DNA of 64,000 nt from Butyricimonas paravirosa (GCF_032878955.1 NZ_CP043839.1:5332001-5396000); one strand, 5' to 3'; counted from the first letter of the stretch, positions 43,263 to 53,229 are shown. Numbers and translations: made by a program. The notes: generated from the sequence alone by a model not told the origin.

Positions 43263-43695
43263 GTTCATTTTTTTTTATTGAAGGTTCATAAAAAGATAAA
43301 TGTCCGGACTATTTTGTCAAAGTTTACAAGTCGTGTTTATCATGTCATCAAATTATTATTATATACTTATTATCATGTTAATATTTGCTATGTAAGTATA
43401 ATATATTGTTATAATAATAGGAGCGGAGTAGGACGGGAATGGGAGCGGAATGGGAGCGGGTAACATGATGATAAGAATTTGATCATAATTTTATAACATT
43501 TTATTACACTTGATGTGGTGTAATTATAGAATTTGTGGGAATAATGTGTTATTGTATAGATTTAGGATCTATTTCGTTGTAGATCAGGATTTTAATGGTT
43601 GTAGTGAATAATGAAGATTATTTTTTCAGAAAAAATAGGGAAATGATTTGCACGTTTTCTCGTTTCGTGTGTATGTATGAAAAATATAAGATGGT
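43263..43695 (+). other. 433-bp gap between sigma factor and FecR gene
   Basis: I see no convincing gene here; a 61-residue frame at 43278 has no start context or family features. It is AT-rich except for a G/A-only island at about 43420-43460 that holds the tandem AATGGGAGCGG repeat. Promoters recognised by the ECF sigma factor for fecR-susC may lie here but cannot be named from the sequence. Confidence 0.6.
43438..43459 (+). repeat. Tandem 11-mer AATGGGAGCGG, two copies
   Basis: Two exact copies (43438-43448 and 43449-43459) preceded by degenerate GGAGCGG words. A single copy of the same 11-mer stands at 5492-5502 in another intergenic gap; both are followed by TAAGAAT within about 20 bp. 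Confidence 0.6.
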
Positions 43696-44859
43696 ATGAA
43701 TGTGGATAACGAGAAGATTAGGAGTATAATTGTTAAGTCTGTTTTGGGGACTTTGACAGAAGGGGAAAACCTTGTCTTGCAAGAATGGTTGCGGGGAAAT
43801 GACCAGAATCGAGTTCTTTATCAGAAATTGTCTTCTGCTATTGAGTTGAAACATAAATACGAGCAATACAAGAGCGTGGATGTTGAGGAAGCTTTTAGAC
43901 GAAATCAACACCGTTTGTATCAGAATGATTTGAATCGAAGAATGAAAAAGAATCTGCCATATGTTGCTGCCGTGTTGTTTTTGTTCGGGGTATTTGTTTG
44001 TTTATTGGTGAATCATACGGGGGAAGTTCGGGAAGAGATACCGGTTGTTTTGTCGGCCGGGGGGAAACATGCGGAATTGATTTTGGCAAATGGCCAAAAA
44101 GTAGATCTGCATGAGGGGATGGAAATGAAATTGCGGGAAAGAAGTTCCAATATCCAAGTAAAGGGGAATGTGGTTTATTACGAAGAGAAAAAAGATAGTG
44201 TGACAATCGACGAATATAACATGATTCGAACCCCGTTAGGAGGAGAATATTCTTTGACGTTATCAGATGGTACGAAGGTTTGGCTGAATGCAATGTCTGA
44301 ATTACGTTATCCGGTGGCTTTCGGTGGCGATTTGCGAGAAGTCGAGTTGAAAGGGGAAGCTTATTTCGAAGTGGCGGAAAATAAAAATAAACCGTTTATC
44401 GTGAGAACGGATGAGTTTAACGTACGTGTACTAGGAACTTCTTTTAATATTTCGGCTTATGCGGATTCTCCGTTAGCGCTAACCACGCTTTGCAGCGGGC
44501 AAGTGCGGTTGACTGACTGTATGAATCCGGAAAACGAGCAGGATCTTTTACCGGGTGAACAGTTATTGTTTCACCGGGAGAGCCGAAAAATGGAAATTCG
44601 GAACGTGGATACCGATGTGTTCGTTTCTTGGCGTGAGGGCTTTTTCCAGTTTGATAATCACACGGTGGAGGAAGTTTTTATGATATTACAAAGATGGTAT
44701 AATGTACAGGTTTTTTATGCTAATACCGAGGCTAGGCAGGAAGTTTTTACTGGTAAATTACCTCGGTTTGATAATATGATGATTATCATTGATTTAATAA
44801 AACGGGTTTCCGATTTGAAAATTACAGTGGATGGAAAAGTAATTTATATAGATAAATAA
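43696..44859 (+). CDS. FecR-family anti-sigma factor
   Basis: A 387-residue inner-membrane regulator. The cytoplasmic N-terminal part (1-85) binds the ECF sigma factor, one membrane helix spans about 88-105, and the periplasmic part carries the FecR domain (MIRTPLGGEYSLTLSDGTKVWLNAMSELRYP, VELKGEAYFEVAENKNKPFIVRT) and the C-terminal STN-like segment DUF4974 (FFQFDNHTVEEVFMILQRWYNVQ). A signal from the SusC STN domain across the periplasm would release the sigma factor. Confidence 0.93.
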   Translation: MNVDNEKIRSIIVKSVLGTLTEGENLVLQEWLRGNDQNRVLYQKLSSAIELKHKYEQYKSVDVEEAFRRNQHRLYQNDLNRRMKKNLPYVAAVLFLFGVFVCLLVNHTGEVREEIPVVLSAGGKHAELILANGQKVDLHEGMEMKLRERSSNIQVKGNVVYYEEKKDSVTIDEYNMIRTPLGGEYSLTLSDGTKVWLNAMSELRYPVAFGGDLREVELKGEAYFEVAENKNKPFIVRTDEFNVRVLGTSFNISAYADSPLALTTLCSGQVRLTDCMNPENEQDLLPGEQLLFHRESRKMEIRNVDTDVFVSWREGFFQFDNHTVEEVFMILQRWYNVQVFYANTEARQEVFTGKLPRFDNMMIIIDLIKRVSDLKITVDGKVIYIDK

Positions 44860-44936
44860 GAGAGAAAGGCAGAATAGCTTACCACAACCCTCTGCCAATC
44901 TCATGTAATGTTTAACAAAGTAAACTCTACAAAGTT

Positions 44937-47900
44937 ATGAAAAAAAAGACAAGGTGTAGGGAATTAGTCATTCCTTTGAGAGGAAATCGGACATTTCTTG
45001 CCATGAAGTATTTACTGATTTTTCTTTTTGCGTTTCATTTGAATGGATTTTCCGGGATAAAAGCTCAACAAGTCGCTGAGTATAGGGTGGAAAATGCCAA
45101 TTTGAAAACGTGCATTAAGAAGGTGGAACAGTTGACAGGAAAAGGTTTCCTTTACAATGGAAATGATTTGGAACGAGTGGGTAATGTTTCCCTGCATTTG
45201 AAAAATGTCAGTTTAGGTGATTTATTAACAAGTATATTGCAAGGTAGCGGGTATACTTACGAGTTGGTGAATGATGTTATCGCCATCGTTCGGGTGAAGG
45301 GAGAAAGTCGTCAAACCGTTGAACAGGAATTACTAAAGGGTATCGTGCAGGATACCCGCGGGAATGTTTTACCGGGAGTGACCGTGTTGATCAAGGGAAC
45401 GACTTCGGGTGTCGTGACGGATACGGCAGGACGTTTCACCTTGCCTGTTATGAACCGGAAGAGTGTTGTCCTTGTATTTTCTTTTGTCGGAATGAAGTCC
45501 CAGGAGGTTGCTGTTAATGATGTCCGTAAAGAAGTACGTGTTGTGATGGAAGAGAAAGTGGACGAATTGGAGGAGGTTGTTATCACGGGTTACGGGACGA
45601 CGACCAAGCGACGTGCGGCGGGGTCCGTGGCCGTGTTGGGAAGAGAGGATCTGGAAAATCGGATTCCGACATCCGTGGATAATTTATTACAAGGTCTGGT
45701 TGCCGGGGTGGCCGTGACGGCAAGTTCGGGACGTCCCGGCTCGTCAGCTAAAATTAGGATTCGGGGAACAAATACGATTACCGGTAACGCGGAACCCTTG
45801 TGGGTAATTGACGGGGTTCCCGTGCAGGATGAGTTACCTGAAATTTCGTTGGATCAAGTGAAGTCGGAAAACTTTAACGAGATTTTCGTGAATGGAATAG
45901 CGGGTATTAACCCGAATGATATTGAGAATATCACGTTCTTGAAAGATGCTGCCGCTGCCGCTATTTACGGTTCACGGGCTGCGGGAGGTGTCATTGTCGT
46001 AACGACGAAACAGGGGACTCCGGGAAAAATGAGAATGAATTATTCGGCTCATTTCGGACTCGGCTTGAAACCTCAACGGGATGCCGGATTGATGAACGCC
46101 TCGGAAAAGTTGGCGTGGGAACAGGAGTTATGGGATGAGTTTGCGGCAGATCGATACGTGTCTGATGCGGCTCACTACCCGGTAGTCGGTATTGTCGGGA
46201 TGTTACGTTCCAACAAACTCGGACGTAACGGGACGTTATGGACCGATGAGGATTTCGAACCGATGACGGCGAGCGAGCAAGATGCGTATATCCGTGATTT
46301 GGCATCTCATTCCACGGATTGGTTTGACGTTATATTCAGAAATTCTTTTGATATGACGCATAATTTTTCTTTTTCCGGGGGTGGAAATATGCTTGCTTAT
46401 TATGCCTCGGTAGGGTACGCTCATCAAGATGGTTTGTTGAAAGAGGATAGTTATGACCGGTACACGGTGAATTTGAAAATTAATGCATCTCCATCGACAC
46501 GGGTAAAGATGGGAATGGGCTTACGGGTATCGAATCTTGTATCTGATGGGCCCAGTATGAATGTTGATCCGTTTAAATACGCTTATTTTGCTAATCCGTA
46601 CGAGCGTCCATATAACGAAGATGGTAGTTTTCGGCCTGATATGACTTATTTTAATCTGACTTCTATTAATGAAGGTACGAAAACGCCGGAAAATCAACCC
46701 ACGGCCGGGTTTAATATATTGCGGGAGATGGAGGAAACTTCCAGTGAAGGAAAGAAATTCTCTGTATCCGGACAATTTAGCCTGGATGTTGAAATTCTTA
46801 AAACATTGACTTTTTCCGGGTTGGCTTCTTATGGTTACACGAATAACCGGGAGGAAAGTATTTTGGGACGTGAGTCGTATGCCGCTTTCGAGGATCGGTT
46901 GAGTTTTGACAAGAATAATAATACCCAGAATCTATACGGTTCTATATCCCAGTCTACTACGGACGGGGAACAATATAACGTACGCGGACATTTTTCATAC
47001 ACGAATACGTTTGAGGATCATTATCTTAACGTGTTAGCCGGGGCCGAGTTACGCGGTTCTAAAAGTAAACGTGTTGCGGTGAAACGTTACGGGTATGATG
47101 AGAAAACGGGATTGGCGAGTATGCCTGAACCACCGGAAGATGATAATACTTATGGATCGAGCTGGTACACGAGTTTGATCGATGGATTGTCCGGAATGTC
47201 CCGGTCGGAGAATAAGTATGCTTCTTTTTACGCATCCACAGAATATGCCTACCTGGGACGTTATATACTGAATGCCTCTTTCCGTACGGATGGTTCGAAT
47301 AATTTCGGTAGTAAGGAACAGTTTAACCCGACATGGTCATTAGGATTTGCTTGGCACGTGGATGATGAGAATTTTATGCAATCTTTACATCCGGTGTTAA
47401 GCCGGTTGACTCTTCGGGTGGCAACCGGATTTACCGGAAATGTCGTGCAGGGAACTTTGAAGGAACTTGTGATCAAGTATAACACCAGTAGATATTGGAA
47501 TAATCTGATCATGGGATCAATTAATAAGGCCCCGAATCCCCATTTGCGTTGGGAGAAGACAAGGGATATGAAGGTGGCTTTGGATTTTGGTTTGTTTGAT
47601 GACCGTGTTACCGGGTTAGTTGAGGGGTACTGGCGGAAGAGTACGGATGTAATTTCACGTGTACGGGTCGTTTCTTCAACTGGGTATAATGCTCAGAGTT
47701 ATAACGCATCGGATATAGAGAATAAAGGGGTGGAAGCGACTTTAGGCGTGAAGGTTATCGATCGTCGGGATTATAAGTTGAGTTTCTCTGGAAATATAGC
47801 TTGGAACAGAAACGTGTTGTCAAAATTTTCTTCTCCATCGGGAACCGTCAGTGAAGGGAAATATGTCGGTTACCCGTTGGAATCTATTTTTGGTGGAAAA

Positions 47901-48578
47901 GAACTGGGGATTGATCCCTATGACGGGATTTATATGTATAAATTGCGTCCGGACGCCGTGGTGAATGAGGCTTCTGATTTAAAATCTCTTGTAAATTACC
48001 GTTATTATTTGGGAACATCCATAGCCCCGATCACGGGCGGGTTTACTCTACGTTTCAGTTATAAGAATTTGTCATGCAGTGTTGGAGGTTCCTATTCTTT
48101 CGGGGCAAAGATTAACAACCAGATTTCTTCTCCCGTGAGCTACGAGAGTGTTTCCGGTTCATATGATGCGCAGGAGAAACCACAGACGGCTTATAGTGAT
48201 CTGTATCGAAATCACTTGAACGTGAGAAAGGAGATGACGGATCGCTGGACAAAGAATAATATTGATGCCAAGTATCCCAGAATTATTGATCCTTTCGGGA
48301 ATAAATTATACCTGGATCAATATAACCCGACATCATCAAGTGTTACACTTGGTAGTTTCTTGGAAGATGTTTCTTATTTGAGAATCCGGGATATTTCATT
48401 GAGTTATAACTTACCGAAACGCTGGTTAACCCACGTGGGGGTATCGTCGTTGGGCTTTTCGTTCATGATGAGTAATTTCTTCACGTTCACGAATTATTCG
48501 GGTATTGACCCGGAGACTCCCGGAACGACTTATCCGATCACGCGTTCGATAGCATTGGGAATTAATATCGGTTTTTAA
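44937..48578 (+). CDS. SusC/RagA family TonB-linked outer-membrane protein with STN domain
   Basis: A 1213-residue TonB-dependent transporter. Order: signal peptide (cleavage near IKAQQ, residue 44), STN domain (about 55-110, VENANLKTCIKKVEQLTGKGF) that talks to FecR, CarboxypepD_reg-like domain (about 134-210, LKGIVQDTRGNVLPGVTVLIKGTTSG), plug (about 225-350, VVITGYGTTTKRRAAGSVAVL through AAAAIYGSRAAGGVIVVTTKQG) and a 22-strand-type barrel ending ALGINIGF. The presence of STN places it among signal-transducing members, in line with the sigma/FecR pair upstream. The substrate is not evident. Confidence 0.95.
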   Translation: MKKKTRCRELVIPLRGNRTFLAMKYLLIFLFAFHLNGFSGIKAQQVAEYRVENANLKTCIKKVEQLTGKGFLYNGNDLERVGNVSLHLKNVSLGDLLTSILQGSGYTYELVNDVIAIVRVKGESRQTVEQELLKGIVQDTRGNVLPGVTVLIKGTTSGVVTDTAGRFTLPVMNRKSVVLVFSFVGMKSQEVAVNDVRKEVRVVMEEKVDELEEVVITGYGTTTKRRAAGSVAVLGREDLENRIPTSVDNLLQGLVAGVAVTASSGRPGSSAKIRIRGTNTITGNAEPLWVIDGVPVQDELPEISLDQVKSENFNEIFVNGIAGINPNDIENITFLKDAAAAAIYGSRAAGGVIVVTTKQGTPGKMRMNYSAHFGLGLKPQRDAGLMNASEKLAWEQELWDEFAADRYVSDAAHYPVVGIVGMLRSNKLGRNGTLWTDEDFEPMTASEQDAYIRDLASHSTDWFDVIFRNSFDMTHNFSFSGGGNMLAYYASVGYAHQDGLLKEDSYDRYTVNLKINASPSTRVKMGMGLRVSNLVSDGPSMNVDPFKYAYFANPYERPYNEDGSFRPDMTYFNLTSINEGTKTPENQPTAGFNILREMEETSSEGKKFSVSGQFSLDVEILKTLTFSGLASYGYTNNREESILGRESYAAFEDRLSFDKNNNTQNLYGSISQSTTDGEQYNVRGHFSYTNTFEDHYLNVLAGAELRGSKSKRVAVKRYGYDEKTGLASMPEPPEDDNTYGSSWYTSLIDGLSGMSRSENKYASFYASTEYAYLGRYILNASFRTDGSNNFGSKEQFNPTWSLGFAWHVDDENFMQSLHPVLSRLTLRVATGFTGNVVQGTLKELVIKYNTSRYWNNLIMGSINKAPNPHLRWEKTRDMKVALDFGLFDDRVTGLVEGYWRKSTDVISRVRVVSSTGYNAQSYNASDIENKGVEATLGVKVIDRRDYKLSFSGNIAWNRNVLSKFSSPSGTVSEGKYVGYPLESIFGGKELGIDPYDGIYMYKLRPDAVVNEASDLKSLVNYRYYLGTSIAPITGGFTLRFSYKNLSCSVGGSYSFGAKINNQISSPVSYESVSGSYDAQEKPQTAYSDLYRNHLNVRKEMTDRWTKNNIDAKYPRIIDPFGNKLYLDQYNPTSSSVTLGSFLEDVSYLRIRDISLSYNLPKRWLTHVGVSSLGFSFMMSNFFTFTNYSGIDPETPGTTYPITRSIALGINIGF

Positions 48579-48590
48579 AAATAGCAGGTT

Positions 48591-49979
48591 ATGAAAAGAT
48601 ATATTGTTTATATTTTACTGATTTTTTCCGGGTTTTGCGTGTCCTGTGATGAATATCTGGAAACGAAGACTTACGGGGAGATATTACCGGAGACGACGGA
48701 GGATTACGCGTCTTTGATACACACGCATTTGTATAACATAGAGGCCAGTACATCCGATAAGATTCTGGGAAATTTTAATGATGTACTTCGCTGGGAATGT
48801 TTTTCCGATAATCTGAATGCCAGCCTTTCTAAATCGGTTAGTAATTCGTATACTCCGATTTACGTGGGGTCTTATATCGGTTCTGCCATATACCGGTTTA
48901 ATAATTTATTCCAAGTTGTGAGGGATGCGAATGTCGTGCTGGATAATGTAAAAGAAAAGGATTCGGAGTTGGATAAAAAGATCACGGCAGTAGCCTACAC
49001 CTTGCGTGCGGTGTTGTATTATAATATGATGCGGGAATTGTGCGAGCCTTACGAAAAACAAAGGGCAACCGAAATCATGGGTGTCCCGATCGTGGATCAT
49101 TTCGATATGGAGGCAAAACCGGGGCGAGGGAATATACAGGAAACCGTGGATTTTATCATTGAAGATTTGAAAAGGGCCATCTCTTTGAATCAGATCGACG
49201 AGGAATATATATTCACGGTTGACGTGGCCAAGGCTTATTTGGCAAGAACTTATTTCTGGGCGCAAGATTGGAAAAATGCAGTGGCGACGGCCAAAGAACT
49301 TTTAGATAAATACCCGTTGATTGAAGGAGAGGAGTATGAGGCTATGATCCAGTCAACACCGCCTTTCACGACGAAACCGGGAAACGTGATTTTATGTTCA
49401 TACAACAGGGGAACTTTGTCTACGGCTTTCAAAACCCGTTATTCCACGGATTCACGTCGTCGGCCCGTGAGTCTTAAATTTGCGGAACTGTTTAAGGAGA
49501 AAGAAAAGGATATTCGTTACAAATTATTCTTTGATAAGACATTTTTGAATACCAAGAGATTGAATATGCAAATTCGTTCCGCTGAAATGTGTTTGATCAT
49601 GGCGGAAAGTTACGCTCATTTACAGGATGAGGATAATGCTTTGTTGTATTTGAATAGTTTGCGGGCGAAACGGATCACGGATTACGTGCCTTTGACGATG
49701 TCTTCTTTGCCGGCAGTTGACAATTCTGCTTTAGTGACGGTTGATGCGGAAGGTAAGGCTTTGACTCCTCTGATGGCCTCGATATTGAATGAACGGCGCA
49801 AGGAGTTGTACATGGAGGGTGATCGTTGGTTTGAACTGAAACGGAACGGACGTCCGGAGTTTTGGGTAGGATATAACGGGATAAAATCCACGACATGGAA
49901 ATACCTGTACACGTTCCCTCTATGGAAACAGGATTTACGTGTTAATCCGAATTTGGTGCAGAATGAAGGTTATGAATAA
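48591..49979 (+). CDS. SusD/RagB family nutrient-binding lipoprotein
   Basis: A 462-residue lipoprotein (lipobox GFCVSC, Cys19) forming the lid over the SusC barrel. Usual SusD features: the N-terminal DEYLETKTYGEILPETTEDY, helical TPR pairs (VAKAYLARTYFWAQDWKNAVATAKELLD) and the C-terminal SILNERRKELYMEGDRWFELKRNGRP motif. It begins 12 bp after susC. The length, shorter than starch-type SusD (about 550), resembles RagB-like members, some of which bind peptides. Confidence 0.93.
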   Translation: MKRYIVYILLIFSGFCVSCDEYLETKTYGEILPETTEDYASLIHTHLYNIEASTSDKILGNFNDVLRWECFSDNLNASLSKSVSNSYTPIYVGSYIGSAIYRFNNLFQVVRDANVVLDNVKEKDSELDKKITAVAYTLRAVLYYNMMRELCEPYEKQRATEIMGVPIVDHFDMEAKPGRGNIQETVDFIIEDLKRAISLNQIDEEYIFTVDVAKAYLARTYFWAQDWKNAVATAKELLDKYPLIEGEEYEAMIQSTPPFTTKPGNVILCSYNRGTLSTAFKTRYSTDSRRRPVSLKFAELFKEKEKDIRYKLFFDKTFLNTKRLNMQIRSAEMCLIMAESYAHLQDEDNALLYLNSLRAKRITDYVPLTMSSLPAVDNSALVTVDAEGKALTPLMASILNERRKELYMEGDRWFELKRNGRPEFWVGYNGIKSTTWKYLYTFPLWKQDLRVNPNLVQNEGYE

Positions 49980-49996
49980 TTTAAAAATTATAAGGT

Positions 49997-50203
49997 ATGA
50001 AATATATATTATGCATTTTCTTGTTTTCTCTTTTATTATCGGCTTGTGATAATAGCGATGAGTTGACACCCCGTATAGAGGATGTGATTGATACAAGTAT
50101 CGTTATTCCTACTTCACGATTAACTTACGAGGAACAAGACGCTCTTGAGGTAGAAAGAGCAATTTTCAACCAAGCCGTGGCAGATCGGGCGGATGAAGAA
50201 TAA
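49997..50203 (+). CDS. Small acidic lipoprotein in the SusCD operon
   Basis: A 68-residue protein: a lipoprotein signal (LLLSAC, Cys17) followed by about 50 acidic residues (NSDELTPRIEDVIDTSIV, LTYEEQDALEVERAIFNQAVADRADEE) predicted mostly helical. No domain is recognised. It lies 17 bp after susD and 25 bp before the next lipoprotein gene, so it is almost surely translated as part of the operon. It could be an accessory surface subunit of the SusCD complex. Confidence 0.65.
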   Translation: MKYILCIFLFSLLLSACDNSDELTPRIEDVIDTSIVIPTSRLTYEEQDALEVERAIFNQAVADRADEE

Positions 50204-50228
50204 TTGTGAATTTATAAAACAGAAAGTC

Positions 50229-51539
50229 ATGCGAAAAATATTGTTTATATTGATAGTTATTAGTTGCTGGGTTGGAATGGCTGGTTGCTCGGACGATGAT
50301 AATAAAGGCCCGGATGTTTCTTTTAGAAGACCCTATTATATTCTCCCAGCCAGTGAATCTTTGAATGTAGAGATTCGTTTGTCTGAACCCGCACCGGCAG
50401 ATATTACCGTTCCTTTTACTGTGGCGGGAACCGGAGAGGAAGGAATTGATTATTCGCTTTCTGCTCATGAATTTGTCGTGCAGGCCGGGTTAGATTCGGC
50501 CATCATAACGATAACACCGGTGACGAACATGACCGAGGGAAGGGAAATTCATTTGACATTGCAAGAGGTTACCGGATATGTACCCGGTATTTACAGGCAA
50601 ACGATGATTCCGATTGAAACTAAAAGTCCATTCACGTCGTCTTTTCTCTCCACGGAGTATAATTTATACACGGAAATGGAGGTCGCTGCTTTGTTGCATA
50701 TCGGAGGACGCGAGTACACGAGTCCTTCTTACGATATTTCCATCCCTTTCGAAATTGATCCGGCCTCCACGGCTGTATTGGGAACCCATTATGAAATAGA
50801 AGGAGGGGAAAAACAGTTTATTTACCAGAAGGATGACTATATGGCTCGGGTGAAACTGAAGTTCTTAAAGAAAGAGGAAGGAAAAAATAAAGTTGTTCTT
50901 CGCCTCGTGGAAACAGATAATTTTATGATTTCACTTTCTAATAACCGGGCATATATCACGATAAATGGGCCTGTTAATTTTGATGATCTTGTCGGATCAT
51001 GGAAATTCAAGGAGTTTTCGAGCAAGGACTACGTGACAAGTACAGCTAGTATGGCCGGGGATACGGAGGGTGTGAAAAATCTGCCCGAATGTGTAGCGAC
51101 CGATATTTTAGTATTCGAGAATACTGGGGGGAAGAACGTTATCCGGACGAATAAACTCACGGGTGATTTGGTTAACTATTTTTGTGATGGGGCAGAGGTG
51201 ACAGTTCGAGATATTGTGAATGAACAAATCTATCTACCGTCGGAAATGAATGAATGGGGATTACATCGTTCTGTTTTAAGAACGGATTTCAGCAAGGTAA
51301 ACCTGAATTTTTCCCCGGACTACCAGAATTATGCCCCGGCAGAGGTAGATTTTCGAATTTTGGAAGATGGTGATATTTTGGAAGTGAGAATTGTTCAATA
51401 TATTCCCCTGGACTTTTTGCAAGAAACTTATGATTATGTCAGTGATCCGTTCTATACCGGAGATCGAAATTTTGACAAGAATATACCCATGAAAGGGAAT
51501 TACACGCTTTCATACAAGTTTTCACGGATAGAGGATTAA
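50229..51539 (+). CDS. Surface lipoprotein with Calx-beta/DUF4843-like domains
   Basis: A 436-residue lipoprotein (start ATG 50229; lipobox GMAGC, Cys20). Two consecutive beta-sandwich segments follow: ADITVPFTVAGTGEEGIDYSLS, typical of Calx-beta-like domains, and IPFEIDPASTAVLGTHYEIEGG, which resembles DUF4843 repeats. The C-terminal third (VGSWKFKEFSSKDYV to the end) is another beta-rich domain. It probably is a surface glycan- or protein-binding component exported with the SusCD pair. No enzyme motif is seen. A strong terminator follows. Confidence 0.68.
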   Translation: MRKILFILIVISCWVGMAGCSDDDNKGPDVSFRRPYYILPASESLNVEIRLSEPAPADITVPFTVAGTGEEGIDYSLSAHEFVVQAGLDSAIITITPVTNMTEGREIHLTLQEVTGYVPGIYRQTMIPIETKSPFTSSFLSTEYNLYTEMEVAALLHIGGREYTSPSYDISIPFEIDPASTAVLGTHYEIEGGEKQFIYQKDDYMARVKLKFLKKEEGKNKVVLRLVETDNFMISLSNNRAYITINGPVNFDDLVGSWKFKEFSSKDYVTSTASMAGDTEGVKNLPECVATDILVFENTGGKNVIRTNKLTGDLVNYFCDGAEVTVRDIVNEQIYLPSEMNEWGLHRSVLRTDFSKVNLNFSPDYQNYAPAEVDFRILEDGDILEVRIVQYIPLDFLQETYDYVSDPFYTGDRNFDKNIPMKGNYTLSYKFSRIED

Positions 51540-51572
51540 AAGGTAATATGGATATACCGTTTTATCTGATTG

Positions 51573-51608
51573 AACAGGAGAAAGATAACTTTCTCCTGTT
51601 CTTTCCTT
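51573..51608 (+). terminator. Terminator of the SusCD operon
   Basis: A perfect 12-bp stem AACAGGAGAAAG / CTTTCTCCTGTT (51573-51584 with 51589-51600), loop ATAA, followed by CTTTCCTT. Confidence 0.82.
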
Positions 51609-51662
51609 AAATGAAAAACTGTTTGGTAATTCACATTCTCAGTACAAGAAGAAAGTACGATA

Positions 51663-53222
51663 CTACTTCTCTTTTTTCTTTTGAATACCGTATTTTAACG
51701 TGTCACTGGTGACTTGATACTCGATGATGGAATCTTTTTCGACAATCTTGAATCGAGCTTCACCTTTTAGTTTCACGGTTCTAAGGCTGGACGTATCTTT
51801 AGAGTGGATGATCGCGTAGGAACCGGTTGTTGACGTTTCTGATTCTAAATAGACTGTGGTGCCGTCTGCCAGTTTATAAGAGGTTACTTTTTTGTCCGGA
51901 CTCCCGGAAGTGTAAGTAATTGAAACAACGCCCTCTTTCCCTTTTTCTCCATACTGGGTGATAGCATATTTATCTTTTAGAATCGTGATCGTTTCAATTT
52001 TGTTTGGATCAATCATTTTCACGGAATCGACAGAAACTTCTTTGCCATTGACAATAAATAGAACGGGAATCTCTGGTATTGTACTAATACATGAATCTTG
52101 GAGTGTTATTTGACCTATTTTGAGAGGAACTGAAGTAGCTTTCGTTTTTTCCATTTTCAAAAAGAAGTGTTGTGTTTTGCTTTGAATAGAATCCTCTGGC
52201 AGGGTGGATTTAAAGGTTGATTCTGTGATTACTGTTTTTTGAGCCGTATCAACGGCCATAAGGGAATTATTTACTTCTTTTGCATCGAGAATTGAAGTAA
52301 TATCATTAACTTTGATAGTTGAAATCTCGTTTAGTTCGTTCGAGATTTCGGGACGGGCGAAAGCGGTTAATGTGATTGCCGCAACGGGAAGTACGTAGAG
52401 GTACTTCATCCGGGCCCAAGGACTGGATTTTTCTTTTAACATCATAGTTATTCGTTTTTTAAGTTTACTGTGATTAAAGCTGTTGGCCATAGAGTAGAGC
52501 CTTGTGCCGACAGCTTTTTTTATTAATAATAATTGATACTGTTTCGCGTTGACGCCTTGACGGATAACCGTTTCATCGGCCTCGTATTCATGAATGTTCT
52601 GTAATTCCTGTTTCAAGAGCCAGGAGGCAGGGTTGAACCATTGGAAAATGATACAAATATCGCTGATTAACAGGTCGATGGAATGTCGATTATGTACGTG
52701 AGCCATTTCATGGATGAGAATTTCCTTGCTATTTTCCTGCAAATCTTTCTCGGAAATGACCACGTATTTCATCCAACTGAAGGGAGCGATATTCTTGTCA
52801 TGGATGATGAGGGTAATACCTTTTTCTAACTTTTCCTGTCTTCCGCCATGCAATAGCCGGAGCATATGAAACAGTGAATAAAGATTACGTCCGAGGAAGA
52901 AAAGAATTCCCAGTAAATAGATACACAGTAGGACGGGAAGCCACAACGGCATGGATGAAGGGAGGGCTTGTACTTCTGTTTGTGGAACGTGGTCTGCCAG
53001 GGTGAGAATCTGTTCAATAGTTACTAATGTTTGTTGTACTTCCGATTCTTCGGGAACGGTTATTTCACAGAACGGGATAAGCAGGGACAACAGTAGAATA
53101 CCCAGTAATGCTACCCGGTTGAAACGATGGAAAGTCTCTTTGCTGAGTAATAATCTGTAAAACAAGTAGAATCCCGTTAAACAGATGGATGTTTTTAGTA
53201 TATAGACAAAGAAAGTACCCAT
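51663..53222 (-). CDS. BlaR1/MecR1-like M56 metallopeptidase with plug-like C-terminus
   Basis: A 519-residue membrane sensor-protease. Four membrane segments (about 6-25, 36-52, 93-112, 267-283) surround a cytosolic zinc protease with H171-E172-x-x-H175 (IHEMAHVHNRH) and the third ligand in HEYEAD (about 212-216). Unlike classical BlaR1 it has no penicillin-binding sensor domain. Its C-terminal periplasmic part instead includes a segment like a TonB-receptor plug (FIVNGKEVSVDSVKMIDPNK, ITILKDKYAITQYGEKGKEG, VVSITYT). It should cleave the BlaI-like repressor encoded just upstream. Confidence 0.87.
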   Translation of the reverse strand: MGTFFVYILKTSICLTGFYLFYRLLLSKETFHRFNRVALLGILLLSLLIPFCEITVPEESEVQQTLVTIEQILTLADHVPQTEVQALPSSMPLWLPVLLCIYLLGILFFLGRNLYSLFHMLRLLHGGRQEKLEKGITLIIHDKNIAPFSWMKYVVISEKDLQENSKEILIHEMAHVHNRHSIDLLISDICIIFQWFNPASWLLKQELQNIHEYEADETVIRQGVNAKQYQLLLIKKAVGTRLYSMANSFNHSKLKKRITMMLKEKSSPWARMKYLYVLPVAAITLTAFARPEISNELNEISTIKVNDITSILDAKEVNNSLMAVDTAQKTVITESTFKSTLPEDSIQSKTQHFFLKMEKTKATSVPLKIGQITLQDSCISTIPEIPVLFIVNGKEVSVDSVKMIDPNKIETITILKDKYAITQYGEKGKEGVVSITYTSGSPDKKVTSYKLADGTTVYLESETSTTGSYAIIHSKDTSSLRTVKLKGEARFKIVEKDSIIEYQVTSDTLKYGIQKKKEK

Positions 53223-53229
53223 AAATTGT

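Noticed and set aside
43278..43463. A 61-residue frame between sigma factor and FecR
   Set aside because: No RBS-like context, no family pattern, and it ends in the purine-rich repeat; treated as non-coding.
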